This document shows positions 1 to 13,336 of a stretch of DNA of 64,000 nucleotides, piece after piece. A program made the position numbers and the translations under genes. The DNA is from Agrobacterium larrymoorei (GTDB lineage Bacteria > Pseudomonadota > Alphaproteobacteria > Rhizobiales > Rhizobiaceae). The notes under the pieces are model-generated. The model was not told where the DNA came from. It was given only the letters and a program-made list of their open reading frames with translations, and ran no database searches. The stretch is taken from contig NZ_JAUTBL010000002.1 in NCBI RefSeq assembly GCF_030819275.1, forward strand, positions 1,986,501 through 2,050,500, read 5' to 3'. How positions within the stretch are numbered: position 1 is the first letter of the stretch; every line of letters starts with the position of its first letter.

Positions 1-1172
1 CACGCATGACCTCCGCTATGGAGCAGCTTGCCGCCGGCAATCTCAATATCGCCATTCCCGGCCAGGAGCGCACCGACCAGATCGGCTCTATGGCCAGCGC
101 CGTTGCCGTCTTCCGCACCAATGCACTGGAGCGCCAGCGTCTGGAGGGCGATGCCGAACGCAACCGCACCATGACGGAACAGGAGCGCGCCGAACGCGAG
201 CGGCAATCCGCGAAGGACAGTGCCGATATCCAGTTTGCCGTTGATGCGCTGGCCGAAGGCCTGACCCATCTTTCCAATGGCAATCTGAACTACCGTATCA
301 ACACGCCCTTCGTTGCGCGCGTCGATCGCCTGCGCTCCGACTTCAACGACTCCATCACCAAGCTCAATGCAGCTCTCGTCAATGTCGGCCACAACGCGAA
401 CGCCATCGACGCGGGCGCGAGCGAAATCCGTCATTCGGCGGATGATCTCTCCAAGCGCACCGAGCAGCAGGCGGCGTCCGTCGAAGAGACCGCAGCAGCG
501 TTGGAAGAGATCACCACCACCGTCAAGGATTCGGCGAAGCGCGCCGAAGAGGTCGGTCGTCTGGTCGAGCGTGCGCGTCAGAACGCAGAACAATCCGGTG
601 TGGTGGTTGGCGATGCGGTTAAGGCCATGGAGGGCATCGAGCACTCCTCCACCGAAATCTCCAAGATCATCGGCGTCATCGACGAGATTGCCTTCCAGAC
701 CAACCTGCTTGCGCTCAATGCAGGCGTGGAAGCGGCCCGCGCGGGCGAAGCGGGCAAGGGCTTCGCGGTCGTTGCCCAGGAAGTGCGCGAACTCGCTCAA
801 CGCTCTGCCAATGCCGCGAAGGAAATCAAGACCCTGATCAGCACCTCCACCACGCAGGTTGCCTCCGGCGTGACGCTGGTCGGCAATGCCGGCAAGGCGC
901 TGGACACCATCGTTGCGGAAGTGCAGGAGATCAACAAGCACATCGACGCCATCGTGCGCGCCACCCGCGAACAGTCCACCGGTCTTCAGGAGATCAACAC
1001 CGCGATCAACACGATCGACCAAGGCACGCAACAGAACGCTGCAATGGTGGAAGAGCAGACAGCCGCCAGCCATGGCCTCGCCACGGAAGCCGCGGCACTG
1101 AAGACGCTGCTCGCCCAGTTCAAGCTATCGCAGAACGAACGCCCACAGAGGAGCTACGGCCAAGCCGCCTGA
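1..1172 (+). CDS. Methyl-accepting chemotaxis protein, C-terminal part (5' end outside window)
   Basis: Cytoplasmic half of a chemoreceptor that controls CheA kinase. The frame is open to the left edge, so the ligand-binding and membrane parts lie upstream and the Met at base 6 is internal. The first ~50 visible residues look like a HAMP domain, followed by a charged helix and a second HAMP-like segment near residues 75-125. The rest is the long coiled-coil signalling domain. Its hairpin tip around visible residues 226-262 has the family hallmark ([20 protein letters not shown]). No NWETF-type CheR-binding tail is present; the protein ends in RSYGQAA. An intrinsic terminator follows the stop. 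The ligand cannot be told from this part. Confidence 0.93.
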   Translation, partial: RMTSAMEQLAAGNLNIAIPGQERTDQIGSMASAVAVFRTNALERQRLEGDAERNRTMTEQERAERERQSAKDSADIQFAVDALAEGLTHLSNGNLNYRINTPFVARVDRLRSDFNDSITKLNAALVNVGHNANAIDAGASEIRHSADDLSKRTEQQAASVEETAAALEEITTTVKDSAKRAEEVGRLVERARQNAEQSGVVVGDAVKAMEGIEHSSTEISKIIGVIDEIAFQTNLLALNAGVEAARAGEAGKGFAVVAQEVRELAQRSANAAKEIKTLISTSTTQVASGVTLVGNAGKALDTIVAEVQEINKHIDAIVRATREQSTGLQEINTAINTIDQGTQQNAAMVEEQTAASHGLATEAAALKTLLAQFKLSQNERPQRSYGQAA

Positions 1173-1191
1173 TCGTTAGCGTGACATATTC

Positions 1192-1226
1192 GGCCCGAGA
1201 TCCTTGAATGGTTTTCGGGCCTTTTC
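1192..1226 (+). terminator. Intrinsic terminator after the chemoreceptor gene
   Basis: GGCCCGA (1192-1198) pairs with TCGGGCC (1215-1221) around a 16-nt loop and is followed by a short T run. It lies 20 nt after the chemoreceptor stop codon and well before the next start. Confidence 0.7.
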
Positions 1227-1317
1227 TGTCGCGTCAGACACGGGAGAGCCTGCCTGCCCTTGCCTCGCCCTCAGGCGCGAGACATGGTTTCCAGATTACG
1301 ATTCGGAGGAACAACGA

Positions 1318-1797
1318 ATGTGGGAGATTCTCTGGCGCGGCACGGCGATGGGCATCGGTGGCACACTCTTCATGGATGTCTGGGCGATCATCCTGCACCG
1401 TGCCTTCAGCCAACCGGCCGCCAATTGGGGGCCCGTCGGTCGCTGGTTCTGGCATCTGCCCAAAGGCAAGGTCTTCCACGACAGCATTGCGACGGCTGAG
1501 CCGCACGCCAATGAAGTCGCGATCGGCTGGATCGCCCATTATGCCGTGGGTATCCTCTACGGCATTCTCCTTGCGCTCATCGTGCCCACCGGCTGGTTCG
1601 CAGCCCCCACATTCCTCTTGCCCTTCATCGTCGGCATCGTCACGGTCGGCGCAGGCTGGTTCCTGCTGCAACCCGGTCTCGGTATCGGCTGGGCTGCCTC
1701 CAAGACACCGAACCCCAACAAGGTGCGTGCGCTCAACCTCGTTGCCCACACGATCTTCGCGCTTGGCATGTTCGTCACCGCTTTGCTGATCGCTTAA
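1318..1797 (+). CDS. DUF2938-type small integral membrane protein
   Basis: Protein of 159 residues with about four hydrophobic segments, resembling the DUF2938 family of unknown function. The start at 1318 is preferred because GGAGGA lies 7 nt upstream; the longer open frame from 1204 has no ribosome site and overlaps the preceding terminator. Family-like features are the N-terminal GTLFMDVWAI helix, the WHLPKG segment and repeated Gly/Trp-rich helices. Its stop overlaps the stop of the convergent LysR gene by 4 nt, so the two genes are packed tail to tail. No function can be given. Confidence 0.8.
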   Translation: MWEILWRGTAMGIGGTLFMDVWAIILHRAFSQPAANWGPVGRWFWHLPKGKVFHDSIATAEPHANEVAIGWIAHYAVGILYGILLALIVPTGWFAAPTFLLPFIVGIVTVGAGWFLLQPGLGIGWAASKTPNPNKVRALNLVAHTIFALGMFVTALLIA

Positions 1798-2669
1798 ACT
1801 TCACCCTGCAGAAGCGGCTTCAACAGCGGGTTGGGGAAACGGCGCTTGATCGTCACGGCGTAGAAGGATTCGACCATGCCCGGCAGCGCATCGAACTCCA
1901 CCAGCGTTCCCGCCTCCAGTTCTCCTTTGACGACGATAGGCGGCAGGACCGCAAGCCCTGCTCCCTCGCGTGCCAGAAGACGCATCATCGCCATGTCATC
2001 GACTTCCGCCGCAATCTGGGGGCTGAGGCCAAGCCGCGCTGTCAAGGCCTCGAACTGGGCACGCACACCGCTCTCGAGTGTCGGCAGGATCACCGGATGT
2101 TCGGACAAGAGATCGGCGAGCGTCGCACCCGGCTTGCCGAAGGATGGCCTGCCGACGAGGCTGACCCGTTGCTGATAAATATGTTGGGCGATGAAGGGTG
2201 TCACGGAATCCGCCATAGGCGGCTGGTTGAGAAGAACAATGTCGAGGTTCAGCGTTTCCAGCGCGCCCAACAGCTCACTCGTGCTGCCTGAGCGCAGAAT
2301 CATATCAACATCCGAACGCCCCAATATTGGCCGCAGAAACTCGATCTGGAAGTTGCGTGACAGCGTCGCCAGTGCACCGATGCGGATGGCGCGACGGCTT
2401 CGCCCCGTTTCCTTCAGCGTCTCGATCAGTTCTTCACCGGCAGCAAAGATTGTATCGGCGCGGTCAAGCGCAATGCGTCCCGCCTCCGTCAGATAAAGCT
2501 GCCGCCCTCGCCGCTCGAAGAGCGCATGACCAAGTCGCTCCTCCAACTGCTTGATCTGAATGGACAATGCTGACTGCGACAGGTTCAACCGTTCGGCCGC
2601 ACGCGTCAGATTGCCGTCGTGAGCGACCGCGCGGAAATAGCGAAGATGATGATAATTGAGATCCGACAT
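1794..2669 (-). CDS. LysR-family regulator, probable controller of dabBA
   Basis: Transcription factor of 291 residues with an N-terminal winged helix-turn-helix (LTRAAERLNLSQSALSIQIK, residues about 20-39) and a C-terminal co-inducer-binding domain, the normal LysR layout. It is divergent from dabB, the classical arrangement in which a LysR protein controls its neighbour, much as CbbR controls carbon-fixation genes. An inverted repeat with a T-N11-A core lies directly against its start codon (2670-2688), which suggests autoregulation and control of dabBA. The ATG at 2669 has no visible Shine-Dalgarno; the bases before it are the palindrome and a TATAAAAT element. The inducer is unknown. Confidence 0.9.
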   Translation of the reverse strand: MSDLNYHHLRYFRAVAHDGNLTRAAERLNLSQSALSIQIKQLEERLGHALFERRGRQLYLTEAGRIALDRADTIFAAGEELIETLKETGRSRRAIRIGALATLSRNFQIEFLRPILGRSDVDMILRSGSTSELLGALETLNLDIVLLNQPPMADSVTPFIAQHIYQQRVSLVGRPSFGKPGATLADLLSEHPVILPTLESGVRAQFEALTARLGLSPQIAAEVDDMAMMRLLAREGAGLAVLPPIVVKGELEAGTLVEFDALPGMVESFYAVTIKRRFPNPLLKPLLQGEV

Positions 2670-2688
2670 CGTTCTATTTTATAGAACG
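2670..2688. promoter_or_regulatory. Palindromic LysR operator candidate between dab regulator and dabB
   Basis: CGTTCTAT-TTT-ATAGAACG is a perfect 8-bp inverted repeat with a 3-nt spacer and contains the LysR-type T-N11-A core. It abuts the ATG of the regulator and lies 105 bp before the dabB start. On the minus strand it contains TATAAAAT, usable as a -10 element that would place transcription start at or very near the ATG. Confidence 0.65.
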
Positions 2689-2793
2689 TTTTGCGCGAAA
2701 CAATGAATTTTTCTGCGGTTCCAGTTCCTGCTACTTCGTCTGTCACACGCCGCTGCTCATTCTCCCGAAGCAGCCACAGACCGGAGAACTCCC

Positions 2794-4377
2794 GTGATCT
2801 ATGCTCTACCGCTCCTCGCGCCCCTCCTTCTCGCCTATGCCTCATATAATGCATTCAAGGCACCGGGCCTCCGGCCCCGCGCGGCGATCCGCGTCGCCGA
2901 ACTGGCCGCCCTTGCGTCCATTCTCATCGCGCTCCTCTCAGGCCTTGTCCTCGCTCTCCACGGACCTGGCACCAGCCCGGCGCTCGGCTACGGCTACATC
3001 GCGCTCGGCTCAAGGCTCGACCTCGTCAGCCTTGTGATGCTGCTGCTCGTTTCCTTCATCGGCTGGGTCGTGCTGCGCTATGCCGGGACCTTTCTCGACG
3101 GCGAAGCGCGGCAAGGACCCTTCACCGGCTGGATGACGGCGACGCTTGCAGCGGTTCTGCTGCTTGTTCAATCCGGCACATTACTGCAACTCGTCATCGG
3201 CTGGTGCGCGGCAAGTCTTCTGCTTCACCAGTTGCTGATCTTCTATCCCGAACGGGTTGCTGCCAGGCGCGCGGCCCGCAAGAAGTTCGCCGTCTCGAGG
3301 CTTGGCGATCTCGCCCTGATCGGCGCCGTCATCCTGCTTGCAGTGTGGTTCGAAACTGGCGACATCGCGACCATCCTCGCCAAAGCGCAGCAGGGTCAAG
3401 GCCAACCACTCACAATCGCCGCTGCTGCACTCCTTGCTGTCGCGGCCCTTCTGAAGTCTGCACAGTTTCCCACTCATGGTTGGCTGACGGAGGTCATGGA
3501 GACGCCCACGCCCGTTTCCGCGCTCCTCCACGCGGGCGTCGTGAATGCTGGCGGCTTCCTCCTCATCCGCTTCGCCGATGTCATGCTTCAGGCACCCATA
3601 GTGCTTGCGGTTCTGGTCATGGTCGGTGGCTTTACCGCGATCTTCGGCAGCGTGGTGATGCTGACGCAATCCGCGGTAAAGACGTCGCTCGCCTGGTCGA
3701 CGGTAGCGCAGATGGGCTTCATGATCCTGCAATGCGGCCTGGCGCTCTTCCCAATCGCGCTGCTGCACATCGTCGCGCACTCCCTCTACAAGGCCCATGC
3801 GTTTCTGTCCTCCGGCTCGGCAATCGAAACCGTCGCCTCGATCCGGCGTCCCGGCCCGATCACCATTCCCAATGCAAAGGCGGTCACGCGCGCCTTCCTG
3901 TTGGCTCTCGCCATCTACGCGGTGATTGGTCTCCTCTTCGGCTTTGCCGACAAACCACCGCAGGCGCTGGCACTCGGTGCAATCCTGATCTTCGGGGTCG
4001 CCTATCTGATCGCCCAGGGTCTGGCAGATGCCGCTCCTTGGGCGCTCACCTGGCGCACCTCGCTCTACGCCGTCCTGGCCGCAACAGCCTATTTCGCTCT
4101 GCAGAAAGTTGCTGACGCGCTGATGCACGGCACGCTTCCGCCTCCACCGCAGCCTGGTCCGCTGGAATGGACGCTGATGCTGCTCGCCGTCGTCACCTTC
4201 GGTCTCGTGGCAATCGCGCAATCGCTCTTCCCCCTCTGGGCCTATCATCCGGCAGCGGCGGGTCTTCGCGTCCACCTCGTCAACGGACTTTACGTCAACG
4301 CCCTCTTCGATCGCCTGCTCGGCGGCTGGAAACTTCCCGCCTCCGCCCCCGCAACCTCTGCTTCCGTCAAGGAGTAA
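2794..4377 (+). CDS. dabB: DabB-type proton-conducting membrane subunit of inorganic carbon transporter
   Basis: Polytopic inner-membrane protein of 527 residues from the NuoL/MrpA proton-channel family. The core motif [20 protein letters not shown] (about residues 225-244) matches the conserved helix of that family. The protein is shorter than respiratory NuoL (~610-660) and no other nuo gene is nearby. The next gene encodes DabA, so this is the membrane half of a DAB complex, which is thought to couple the proton gradient to vectorial CO2 hydration to bicarbonate. The start is GTG at 2794 with GGAG 7 nt upstream. dabA follows after 5 nt, so the two are one operon. Automated pipelines often call this protein NADH-quinone oxidoreductase subunit L. 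Confidence 0.88.
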   Translation: MIYALPLLAPLLLAYASYNAFKAPGLRPRAAIRVAELAALASILIALLSGLVLALHGPGTSPALGYGYIALGSRLDLVSLVMLLLVSFIGWVVLRYAGTFLDGEARQGPFTGWMTATLAAVLLLVQSGTLLQLVIGWCAASLLLHQLLIFYPERVAARRAARKKFAVSRLGDLALIGAVILLAVWFETGDIATILAKAQQGQGQPLTIAAAALLAVAALLKSAQFPTHGWLTEVMETPTPVSALLHAGVVNAGGFLLIRFADVMLQAPIVLAVLVMVGGFTAIFGSVVMLTQSAVKTSLAWSTVAQMGFMILQCGLALFPIALLHIVAHSLYKAHAFLSSGSAIETVASIRRPGPITIPNAKAVTRAFLLALAIYAVIGLLFGFADKPPQALALGAILIFGVAYLIAQGLADAAPWALTWRTSLYAVLAATAYFALQKVADALMHGTLPPPPQPGPLEWTLMLLAVVTFGLVAIAQSLFPLWAYHPAAAGLRVHLVNGLYVNALFDRLLGGWKLPASAPATSASVKE

Positions 4378-4382
4378 GCCTC

Positions 4383-6797
4383 ATGACCAACACGACCCCA
4401 GTCGATACGCTTCACGGTGAGGCTTTGGCGAAAGCCGCAGATCAGGCGGTGCGGGCTATACCGCCAGCCTGGCCCTTGACGGCAACCGTCGCCGTCAACC
4501 CATTTCTCGGCCAGGTGCATGAGACCTTCGACAAGACCTCGGCTCTCCTTGCCCGCATTGGCGGCGTGCGGCTTGCTCTGCCCCGCAAACACGTCGCCGA
4601 AAAGATCGCCGAGGGCGAAATCACCGACGAGGACATCCTCGCAGCCCTCCAATCGAACGGTTTGGATGCCAGCATCGATCTCGTCGCGCTCAAGGAATCC
4701 CTGTCGGACGAAGCATCAGAGGTCAGGGCTTTGCCAACGGTCGCGGATCTCGCGTCACAGGCGACAGGCAAGGATTGGCCGGGCCTCATCTCAGATCGGA
4801 TCGGCACCTTTGCGGCCGGCTTCTTCGATCAGGGCCAGGCACTGTGGGCTGCATCGAGGCGCAACGGCCTCTATGCCGCCTGGCGTGCCTTCGCGACCCA
4901 CGACCTCACCCCGGAAATCCTCGGTCTCAGGGGTTTTGGCATCCATGTGTCTGACACTCCCGAAACACCGCATGCCGCAATTGAGCGGGCTTGCGTTTCG
5001 CTTGGACTTGGCGCTGAGCCCGGCACCTATTTCCACCAACTGCTGCTGACGCTGGGCGGCTGGGCGCAATATGCCCGCCACATCCAGTTCAAGGCTGAAG
5101 TCCAGGGCGGGGAAGACACAACAGCGCTTGAGCTTCTCGCAATCCGGCTGGTCTTCGAGGAAGCGCTTTACCTGCGGCACAAGGCAGATATCGAGGCGGA
5201 ATGGCGCAAGGTCCGCACTGCCCATGTCGAGCCCGTTGTCGCCAATCGCGACATCCAGATCGACAGCATCCTGCAATCTTCCGCCGAACACGCGGCACAG
5301 AGGAAGCTCGCATCCGCGCTCGCCGCCCATACGCCCGTCACGGTGACGGACCAACGGCCCATGCTACAGGCAGCCTTCTGCATCGATGTCCGGTCCGAGG
5401 TCTTCCGGCGGGCGCTTGAAAGCATGGACTCGTCCGTTCGCACGCTAGGCTTTGCCGGCTTCTTCGGCCTTGGCACAAGCCATCACGGCTTTGCCTCCGA
5501 TGTGGCCGAACACCGGCTGCCTGTCCTGTTGAAGCCGTCGGTCTTCAGTTGCAGCGCCGTCGATGACAACAAGAAGGCTGACCAGAAGGCTCGGTTTGGA
5601 GCACGCGCCATCCGCGCCTGGGGCCGGTTCAAGCTCGCCGCTGTCTCCTCATTTGCCTTCGTCGAGGCGATGGGCCCGGTCTATGCCGGCAAGCTGCTGC
5701 GGGACGGCTTGCGCTTCACCAAGGGCAACCCGCCTGACAAGGGGAAGCCGCGTTTCGCCCCAGGCGTCGATCTGGAAACGAGAACTGCCATCGCCGAAAA
5801 AGTGCTGAAAGCCATGTCGCTCACGGAGGGGTTCGCCCGCTTCGTGCTGATCTGCGGCCACGGCGCCAATGTCGTCAACAACCCCTATGCCAGCGCCCTT
5901 CACTGCGGCGCCTGTGGCGGCCATGGGGGTGACGTTAATGCCCGGCTGCTCGCGGATCTGATCAACGACCGGGCCGTGCGCGAAGCGCTTTCGGAGAAAG
6001 GTATCCAAATTCCGGCTGACACCGTCTTCATCGCCGGTCTGCACGATACCACCACGGACCGCGTAACACTCTTCGATGACGATCTGGACCGTGATGTCGC
6101 TCACAAGGATCTGGCACAAATCCGCCGGTGGCTGGCCGACGCCGGTCGACTGACCAGAGCCGAGCGGGCGCAGCGTCTACCAAGGGCGACGGACAAGACC
6201 TTGCTTGCCCGCGCTCGCGACTGGTCCGAAACCCGGCCTGAGCTCGGCCTTGCCGGATGCCGTGCTTTCATCGCGGCCCCAAGGTCGCGCACCGCCGGAC
6301 GGTCGCTTGAAGGTCAGGCCTTCCTCCATGACTACGTCTGGCAGAAGGATGAGGGTTTCAAGGTCCTCGAACTGATTCTGACGGCACCTGTGGTCGTCGC
6401 AAGCTGGATCAGCCTGCAATATTTCGGCTCGGTCGTGGCACCCTCCCTCTTCGGCGCTGGCAACAAACTGCTGCACAATGTCGTCGGCGGCATCGGCGTC
6501 GTTGAAGGGAATGGCGGAAACCTGCGGGCTGGCCTGCCCGGGCAGTCGGTGCATGATGGTGAAAACCTCGTCCACGAGCCGCTGCGGCTCACCATCGCTG
6601 TCGAGGCCCCAAAGGAAGCGATCACCGACATCCTGCATCGGCATCCGCAGGTACGCGCGCTCTTCGACAATGGTTGGCTCGCGCTGATCACCATCGACGA
6701 TCAAGGCCAGCTTGCCTGGCGCTATGGGAATGGTGGGACTTGGGAAAAGTTGGACGGTGGAGAGCGGGAAACTCTCTCCCGAAAGCTGGCCAGCTGA
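4383..6797 (+). CDS. dabA: DabA (DUF2309), carbonic-anhydrase-like subunit of inorganic carbon transporter
   Basis: Peripheral protein of 804 residues, DUF2309 family. DabA has a beta-carbonic-anhydrase-like zinc site and works with DabB to trap CO2 as bicarbonate in the cytoplasm. The expected zinc ligands are visible: Cys333 and Asp335 in CIDVRSE, His493 in ICGHGAN and Cys508 in HCGACGG. The last two are 15 apart, as in the characterised Halothiobacillus protein, so the enzyme should be active. The start chosen is ATG 4383, using GGAG at the end of dabB; the frame is open further upstream but that stretch overlaps dabB. A long hairpin lies just past the stop. Confidence 0.9.
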   Translation: MTNTTPVDTLHGEALAKAADQAVRAIPPAWPLTATVAVNPFLGQVHETFDKTSALLARIGGVRLALPRKHVAEKIAEGEITDEDILAALQSNGLDASIDLVALKESLSDEASEVRALPTVADLASQATGKDWPGLISDRIGTFAAGFFDQGQALWAASRRNGLYAAWRAFATHDLTPEILGLRGFGIHVSDTPETPHAAIERACVSLGLGAEPGTYFHQLLLTLGGWAQYARHIQFKAEVQGGEDTTALELLAIRLVFEEALYLRHKADIEAEWRKVRTAHVEPVVANRDIQIDSILQSSAEHAAQRKLASALAAHTPVTVTDQRPMLQAAFCIDVRSEVFRRALESMDSSVRTLGFAGFFGLGTSHHGFASDVAEHRLPVLLKPSVFSCSAVDDNKKADQKARFGARAIRAWGRFKLAAVSSFAFVEAMGPVYAGKLLRDGLRFTKGNPPDKGKPRFAPGVDLETRTAIAEKVLKAMSLTEGFARFVLICGHGANVVNNPYASALHCGACGGHGGDVNARLLADLINDRAVREALSEKGIQIPADTVFIAGLHDTTTDRVTLFDDDLDRDVAHKDLAQIRRWLADAGRLTRAERAQRLPRATDKTLLARARDWSETRPELGLAGCRAFIAAPRSRTAGRSLEGQAFLHDYVWQKDEGFKVLELILTAPVVVASWISLQYFGSVVAPSLFGAGNKLLHNVVGGIGVVEGNGGNLRAGLPGQSVHDGENLVHEPLRLTIAVEAPKEAITDILHRHPQVRALFDNGWLALITIDDQGQLAWRYGNGGTWEKLDGGERETLSRKLAS

Positions 6798-6819
6798 GGG
6801 TCTATCTCATCACCTCCAA

Positions 6820-6852
6820 CCGTCATCCTCGCCCTTGAGGCGAGGATGACGG
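6820..6852. repeat. 14-bp perfect palindrome, REP-like, between convergent genes
   Basis: CCGTCATCCTCGCC (6820-6833), a 5-nt loop, then GGCGAGGATGACGG (6839-6852). It sits between the ends of dabA and the metallopeptidase gene. It has no T run, so it may be a dispersed palindromic repeat that also acts as a transcript-end hairpin. Related GTCATCCTCG palindromes are common between genes in alphaproteobacteria. Confidence 0.6.
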
Positions 6853-6868
6853 CGAGACTTGATACCGA

Positions 6869-7771
6869 TCAAATATCCGCCGAGAATGTATCGCAGTCTT
6901 CAACCCGACCACTCTCAAATCCGCGGCGGAACCATTCGACTCGCTGCGCCGAGGTACCATGGTTGAAGCTATCGGGCACGACATAACCCTGCGTTCTCTT
7001 CTGCAGCGTATCATCACCGATCTGGTGGGCGGCGTTCAGCGCCTCTTCCAGATCGCCAGCCTCAAGAATGCCCTTCTGTTGAGTGGACTTGCCCCAGATG
7101 CCGGCATAGCAATCGGCCTGCAATTCGACCTTCACCGATAGCGCATTGGCCTGGCTCTCGCTCATGGACTGGCGACGCTGGTTGAATTCCGGAAGCACGC
7201 CCGTGAGGTTCTGCACATGATGGCCCACCTCATGCGCAATCACATAGGCCTGGGCAAAGTCCCCGGAGGCGCCGAAACGCTGTGAAAGTTCGCGGAAGAA
7301 GTCGGTGTCCAGATAGACCTTGCGATCCACCGGGCAGTAGAACGGGCCGGATGCCGACGTCGCGTTACCGCAGGCAGAGCGAACCTGGCCGGAGAACAGG
7401 ACCAGCGTCGGCTTCTGATAGGTCTCGCCGGACGCCTGGAAGATCTTGCCCCAGGTATCTTCTGTCTCAGCCAGAATGGTGCGGACGAACGCGGTCGTCT
7501 CGTCGCTGGATTGGCCTTGCGGACGCGTGCCTGTCTGCTGCTGTTGCTGACTGCCGCTATCCGAGTACATATCACCGCCGGAAAGCAGTGTGAGCGGATT
7601 GATGCCGAGCGCCCAACTGATCAGCAGAATAACGACGAGACCGCCGATACCGATACCACCCCCGCTACCGCCGGTCGGTAGGCGAAAACCGCCGCCGCCG
7701 CCCATGCCGCCGGTCGACATGCCGCGTCTATCTTCGATGTTGTCCGACTGGCGGCGCCCTCTCCACTGCAT
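6869..7771 (-). CDS. ypfJ: YpfJ-type neutral zinc metallopeptidase
   Basis: Membrane-anchored zinc protease-like protein of 300 residues. The N-terminus is charged and Gly-rich, followed by one membrane segment (LVVILLISWALGI, about residues 45-57) and a Gln-rich linker. The catalytic domain carries HEVGHH, the HExxH zinc site, around residue 175. The fold and length fit the YpfJ/KPN_02809 family. The start is ATG 7771. It is convergent with dabA and shares the palindrome at 6820-6852. The substrate of this family is not established. Confidence 0.88.
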   Translation of the reverse strand: MQWRGRRQSDNIEDRRGMSTGGMGGGGGFRLPTGGSGGGIGIGGLVVILLISWALGINPLTLLSGGDMYSDSGSQQQQQTGTRPQGQSSDETTAFVRTILAETEDTWGKIFQASGETYQKPTLVLFSGQVRSACGNATSASGPFYCPVDRKVYLDTDFFRELSQRFGASGDFAQAYVIAHEVGHHVQNLTGVLPEFNQRRQSMSESQANALSVKVELQADCYAGIWGKSTQQKGILEAGDLEEALNAAHQIGDDTLQKRTQGYVVPDSFNHGTSAQRVEWFRRGFESGRVEDCDTFSADI

Positions 7772-7845
7772 GGCAATCTCCCCTTCAATATGCTTGCGCT
7801 AAACGCTAACTACCGCAAAGCGTTCCCGCAAGAGGAGTACCAGCA

Positions 7846-8514
7846 TCAGCTGCGAGCGTAGATATAGGCTCCGCCTTTCTCTAGCGCGCGCTGATAGGCG
7901 GGCCTTGCGCGGATGGCGTCGAGGAAACGTCTGATCGCTTGCGTTTCCCCAACACCATCCGCACGGCTCACGGCCGCCTCGACCGGAAAGCTCATGGCGA
8001 TGTCCGCGCCGGTCAACGTGTCGCCGGCGAAATAGCCTTGCCTGGAAAGTTCAGCCTCCCAATATGCCACGTGGTCGATCAGCTGCGGATCGATGAGTTT
8101 TTCCGAGACTCCCTTCGAGATCAGACCCGCAACGGGCCGCATGAAAAACGGCATCTGGCTCGGAAGGCGTGAGAACAGAAGCTTGAGCAAGAGAAGCGGC
8201 ATGGCCGAGCCTTCGGCATAATGCAGCCAATAGAGGTAGCGGCGATAGGTATCCGTACCCTTCTCCGGGCGGAACTTGCCCTCGCCATAGGTGTCGAGAA
8301 GATATTCGATGATCGCGCCACTCTCTGCATAAACCGTACCCCGATCCTCGATCACTGGAGACTTGCCGAGTGGATGGACCTGTTTGAGGCTCTTCGGCGC
8401 GCGCATATCCGACCCGCGCTTGTAGGTCTTCACCTCATAGGGAAGCTCAAGTTCCTCCAGCAGCCAGAGAATGCGGTGCGCGCGGGAATTTTCCAGGTAA
8501 TGAACGATGATCAT
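7846..8514 (-). CDS. Glutathione S-transferase-like protein
   Basis: Cytosolic GST-fold protein of 222 residues: a thioredoxin-like N-terminal domain (IIVHYLENSRAHRILWLLEE at the start, then the conserved SPVIEDRGTVYAESGAIIEY glutathione-contact region) and an all-helical C-terminal domain. The start at 8514 is supported by AGGA 8 nt upstream; the open frame continues to 8661, but that part has no family similarity. GSTs of this group conjugate or reduce substrates with glutathione; the substrate here is unknown. It is divergent from carB. Confidence 0.88.
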   Translation of the reverse strand: MIIVHYLENSRAHRILWLLEELELPYEVKTYKRGSDMRAPKSLKQVHPLGKSPVIEDRGTVYAESGAIIEYLLDTYGEGKFRPEKGTDTYRRYLYWLHYAEGSAMPLLLLKLLFSRLPSQMPFFMRPVAGLISKGVSEKLIDPQLIDHVAYWEAELSRQGYFAGDTLTGADIAMSFPVEAAVSRADGVGETQAIRRFLDAIRARPAYQRALEKGGAYIYARS

Positions 8515-8773
8515 GATTATCCTGCATCCGGTTGGAGGCGACGATTTAAGCGCTTGAAGATGCTTACGTTTGACAGTGCGCTCAGGATCACCCGGCATGA
8601 TCCTTTTGCGACAAGCGAACTTTCCTGTCGGAAAGCGAAGATTCGGGGTTCCGTTCGCCAAAACATTTGCCTATAAGCCGCTTCTAGCCTGAAAACATTT
8701 GGAATTGCGCGCCCCGGCCGGTGAAGTTTCACCATGGCCGTTTTTTGCGCAACACGAAAGCGGAACGAGAGCC

Positions 8774-12260
<3,487 letters not shown>

Positions 12261-12301
12261 GAAACGGCGAAGAATTGAACGAAAGAGCGTTCCAAAACAA
12301 A

Positions 12302-12330
12302 GGCCTCCCCAAATGGGGAGGCCATTTTCG
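12302..12330 (+). terminator. Terminator of carB
   Basis: GGCCTCCCC (12302-12310), loop AAAT, GGGGAGGCC (12315-12323), then ATTTTCGTT. It is a 9-bp perfect stem 41 nt after the carB stop, before the convergent yfdX-like gene. Confidence 0.85.
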
Positions 12331-12351
12331 TTGCGGTATGTGGAAGGGCGA

Positions 12352-13137
12352 TTAGCCCTTTGGAGCAGCGGTCTTGTCTGCCGACGGCTTGACTGCTGCT
12401 GCATTGGCAACCTTTTCTGCCTTTGCTTTGTAAGGCTGACCGTAGATATCCACGATGTTGAGCATCGCGTTATCCGTCACATCCTTCAGCACCGCATTGG
12501 CTTCATAGAACTTGCCCTGGTTGATCAGGTCGGCAGCCTTGCCAACATCGGTGACCGTCTGGTTGAGCGGGAGAGCGGCAGTGATGAACTCGACATCGAC
12601 ATCCGCGACAGCGAGCTTTTCAAGGGCGCCCTGACGATCGGACGTCTTCAGGCTCTTGTTGGCTTCAGTGATGGCCGCAACTTTTTCAGGCGTTGCCTTG
12701 AAGTCTTCACCAAGCGTCAACTGCGAGTCGACTGGCAACCATTGGATGGGCGTCGCCGATGCAGGCTTTGCATCCGCAGTCGCGTCACCAGTCGCCGGTG
12801 CCTTGGTTGGTTTCGTCAGATCCGCCTCCGCCTTCATGAAGACGGCTTCATCCTTGGAGGCCTTCTGCAACTCGTCCTTGGCCTTATTGATGAAGGTCTT
12901 CGCCTCATCCGGCTTGGCATTGAAGATTGCTAGGCGTGTTGCCTGAATGTCGGCCAAAGCCTGTGCGCCATCCTGAGAGAGACGTCCAACATCCTTATCG
13001 ATGGCCTTATTCGGAACAACGGCACCCTTGGTTTCCGTCTGCGCTGCAGTTGTCGATGCAGCTTCGGCAGTGTAAGCAATTCCGCCGAGCATAGTACCGG
13101 CAACAAGAATAACAGCAAGATTACGACGAATAAACAT
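12352..13137 (-). CDS. YfdX family exported protein
   Basis: Protein of 261 residues with a signal peptide (MFIRRNLAVILVAGTMLGG, cleavage probably after AEA near residue 27). The mature part is rich in Ala, Lys and Asp and has two YfdX-like repeats with helix patterns such as DIQATRLAIFNAKPDEA and VGKAADLINQGKFYEANAVL. Family members are periplasmic; the enteric YfdX has been tied to acid or stress tolerance, but a molecular function is not settled. It stands alone and shares a terminator region with the convergent carB. The leader upstream of its start is AT-rich. Confidence 0.82.
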   Translation of the reverse strand: MFIRRNLAVILVAGTMLGGIAYTAEAASTTAAQTETKGAVVPNKAIDKDVGRLSQDGAQALADIQATRLAIFNAKPDEAKTFINKAKDELQKASKDEAVFMKAEADLTKPTKAPATGDATADAKPASATPIQWLPVDSQLTLGEDFKATPEKVAAITEANKSLKTSDRQGALEKLAVADVDVEFITAALPLNQTVTDVGKAADLINQGKFYEANAVLKDVTDNAMLNIVDIYGQPYKAKAEKVANAAAVKPSADKTAAPKG

Positions 13138-13336
13138 GATACAAATCCTTTTTTTACTTCCACATACAACATCCGAACCACCGTTGGATGTTGATGCTTA
13201 TTAAACGCCCCATTCTGCAAATAGTCTCATTACAAATACTTCATGAACGGCTTTTAATGTTTAGAAGCAGCGAATTTTCGAAGACGGCAAGCTGCTGTAC
13301 TGCCAAGGAAAAGACCGCACGCAGCTGAGCCTCACG

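Noticed and set aside
2794..4377. Reading dabB as respiratory complex I subunit NuoL
   Set aside because: No other nuo genes are near, the protein is short, and dabA follows directly.
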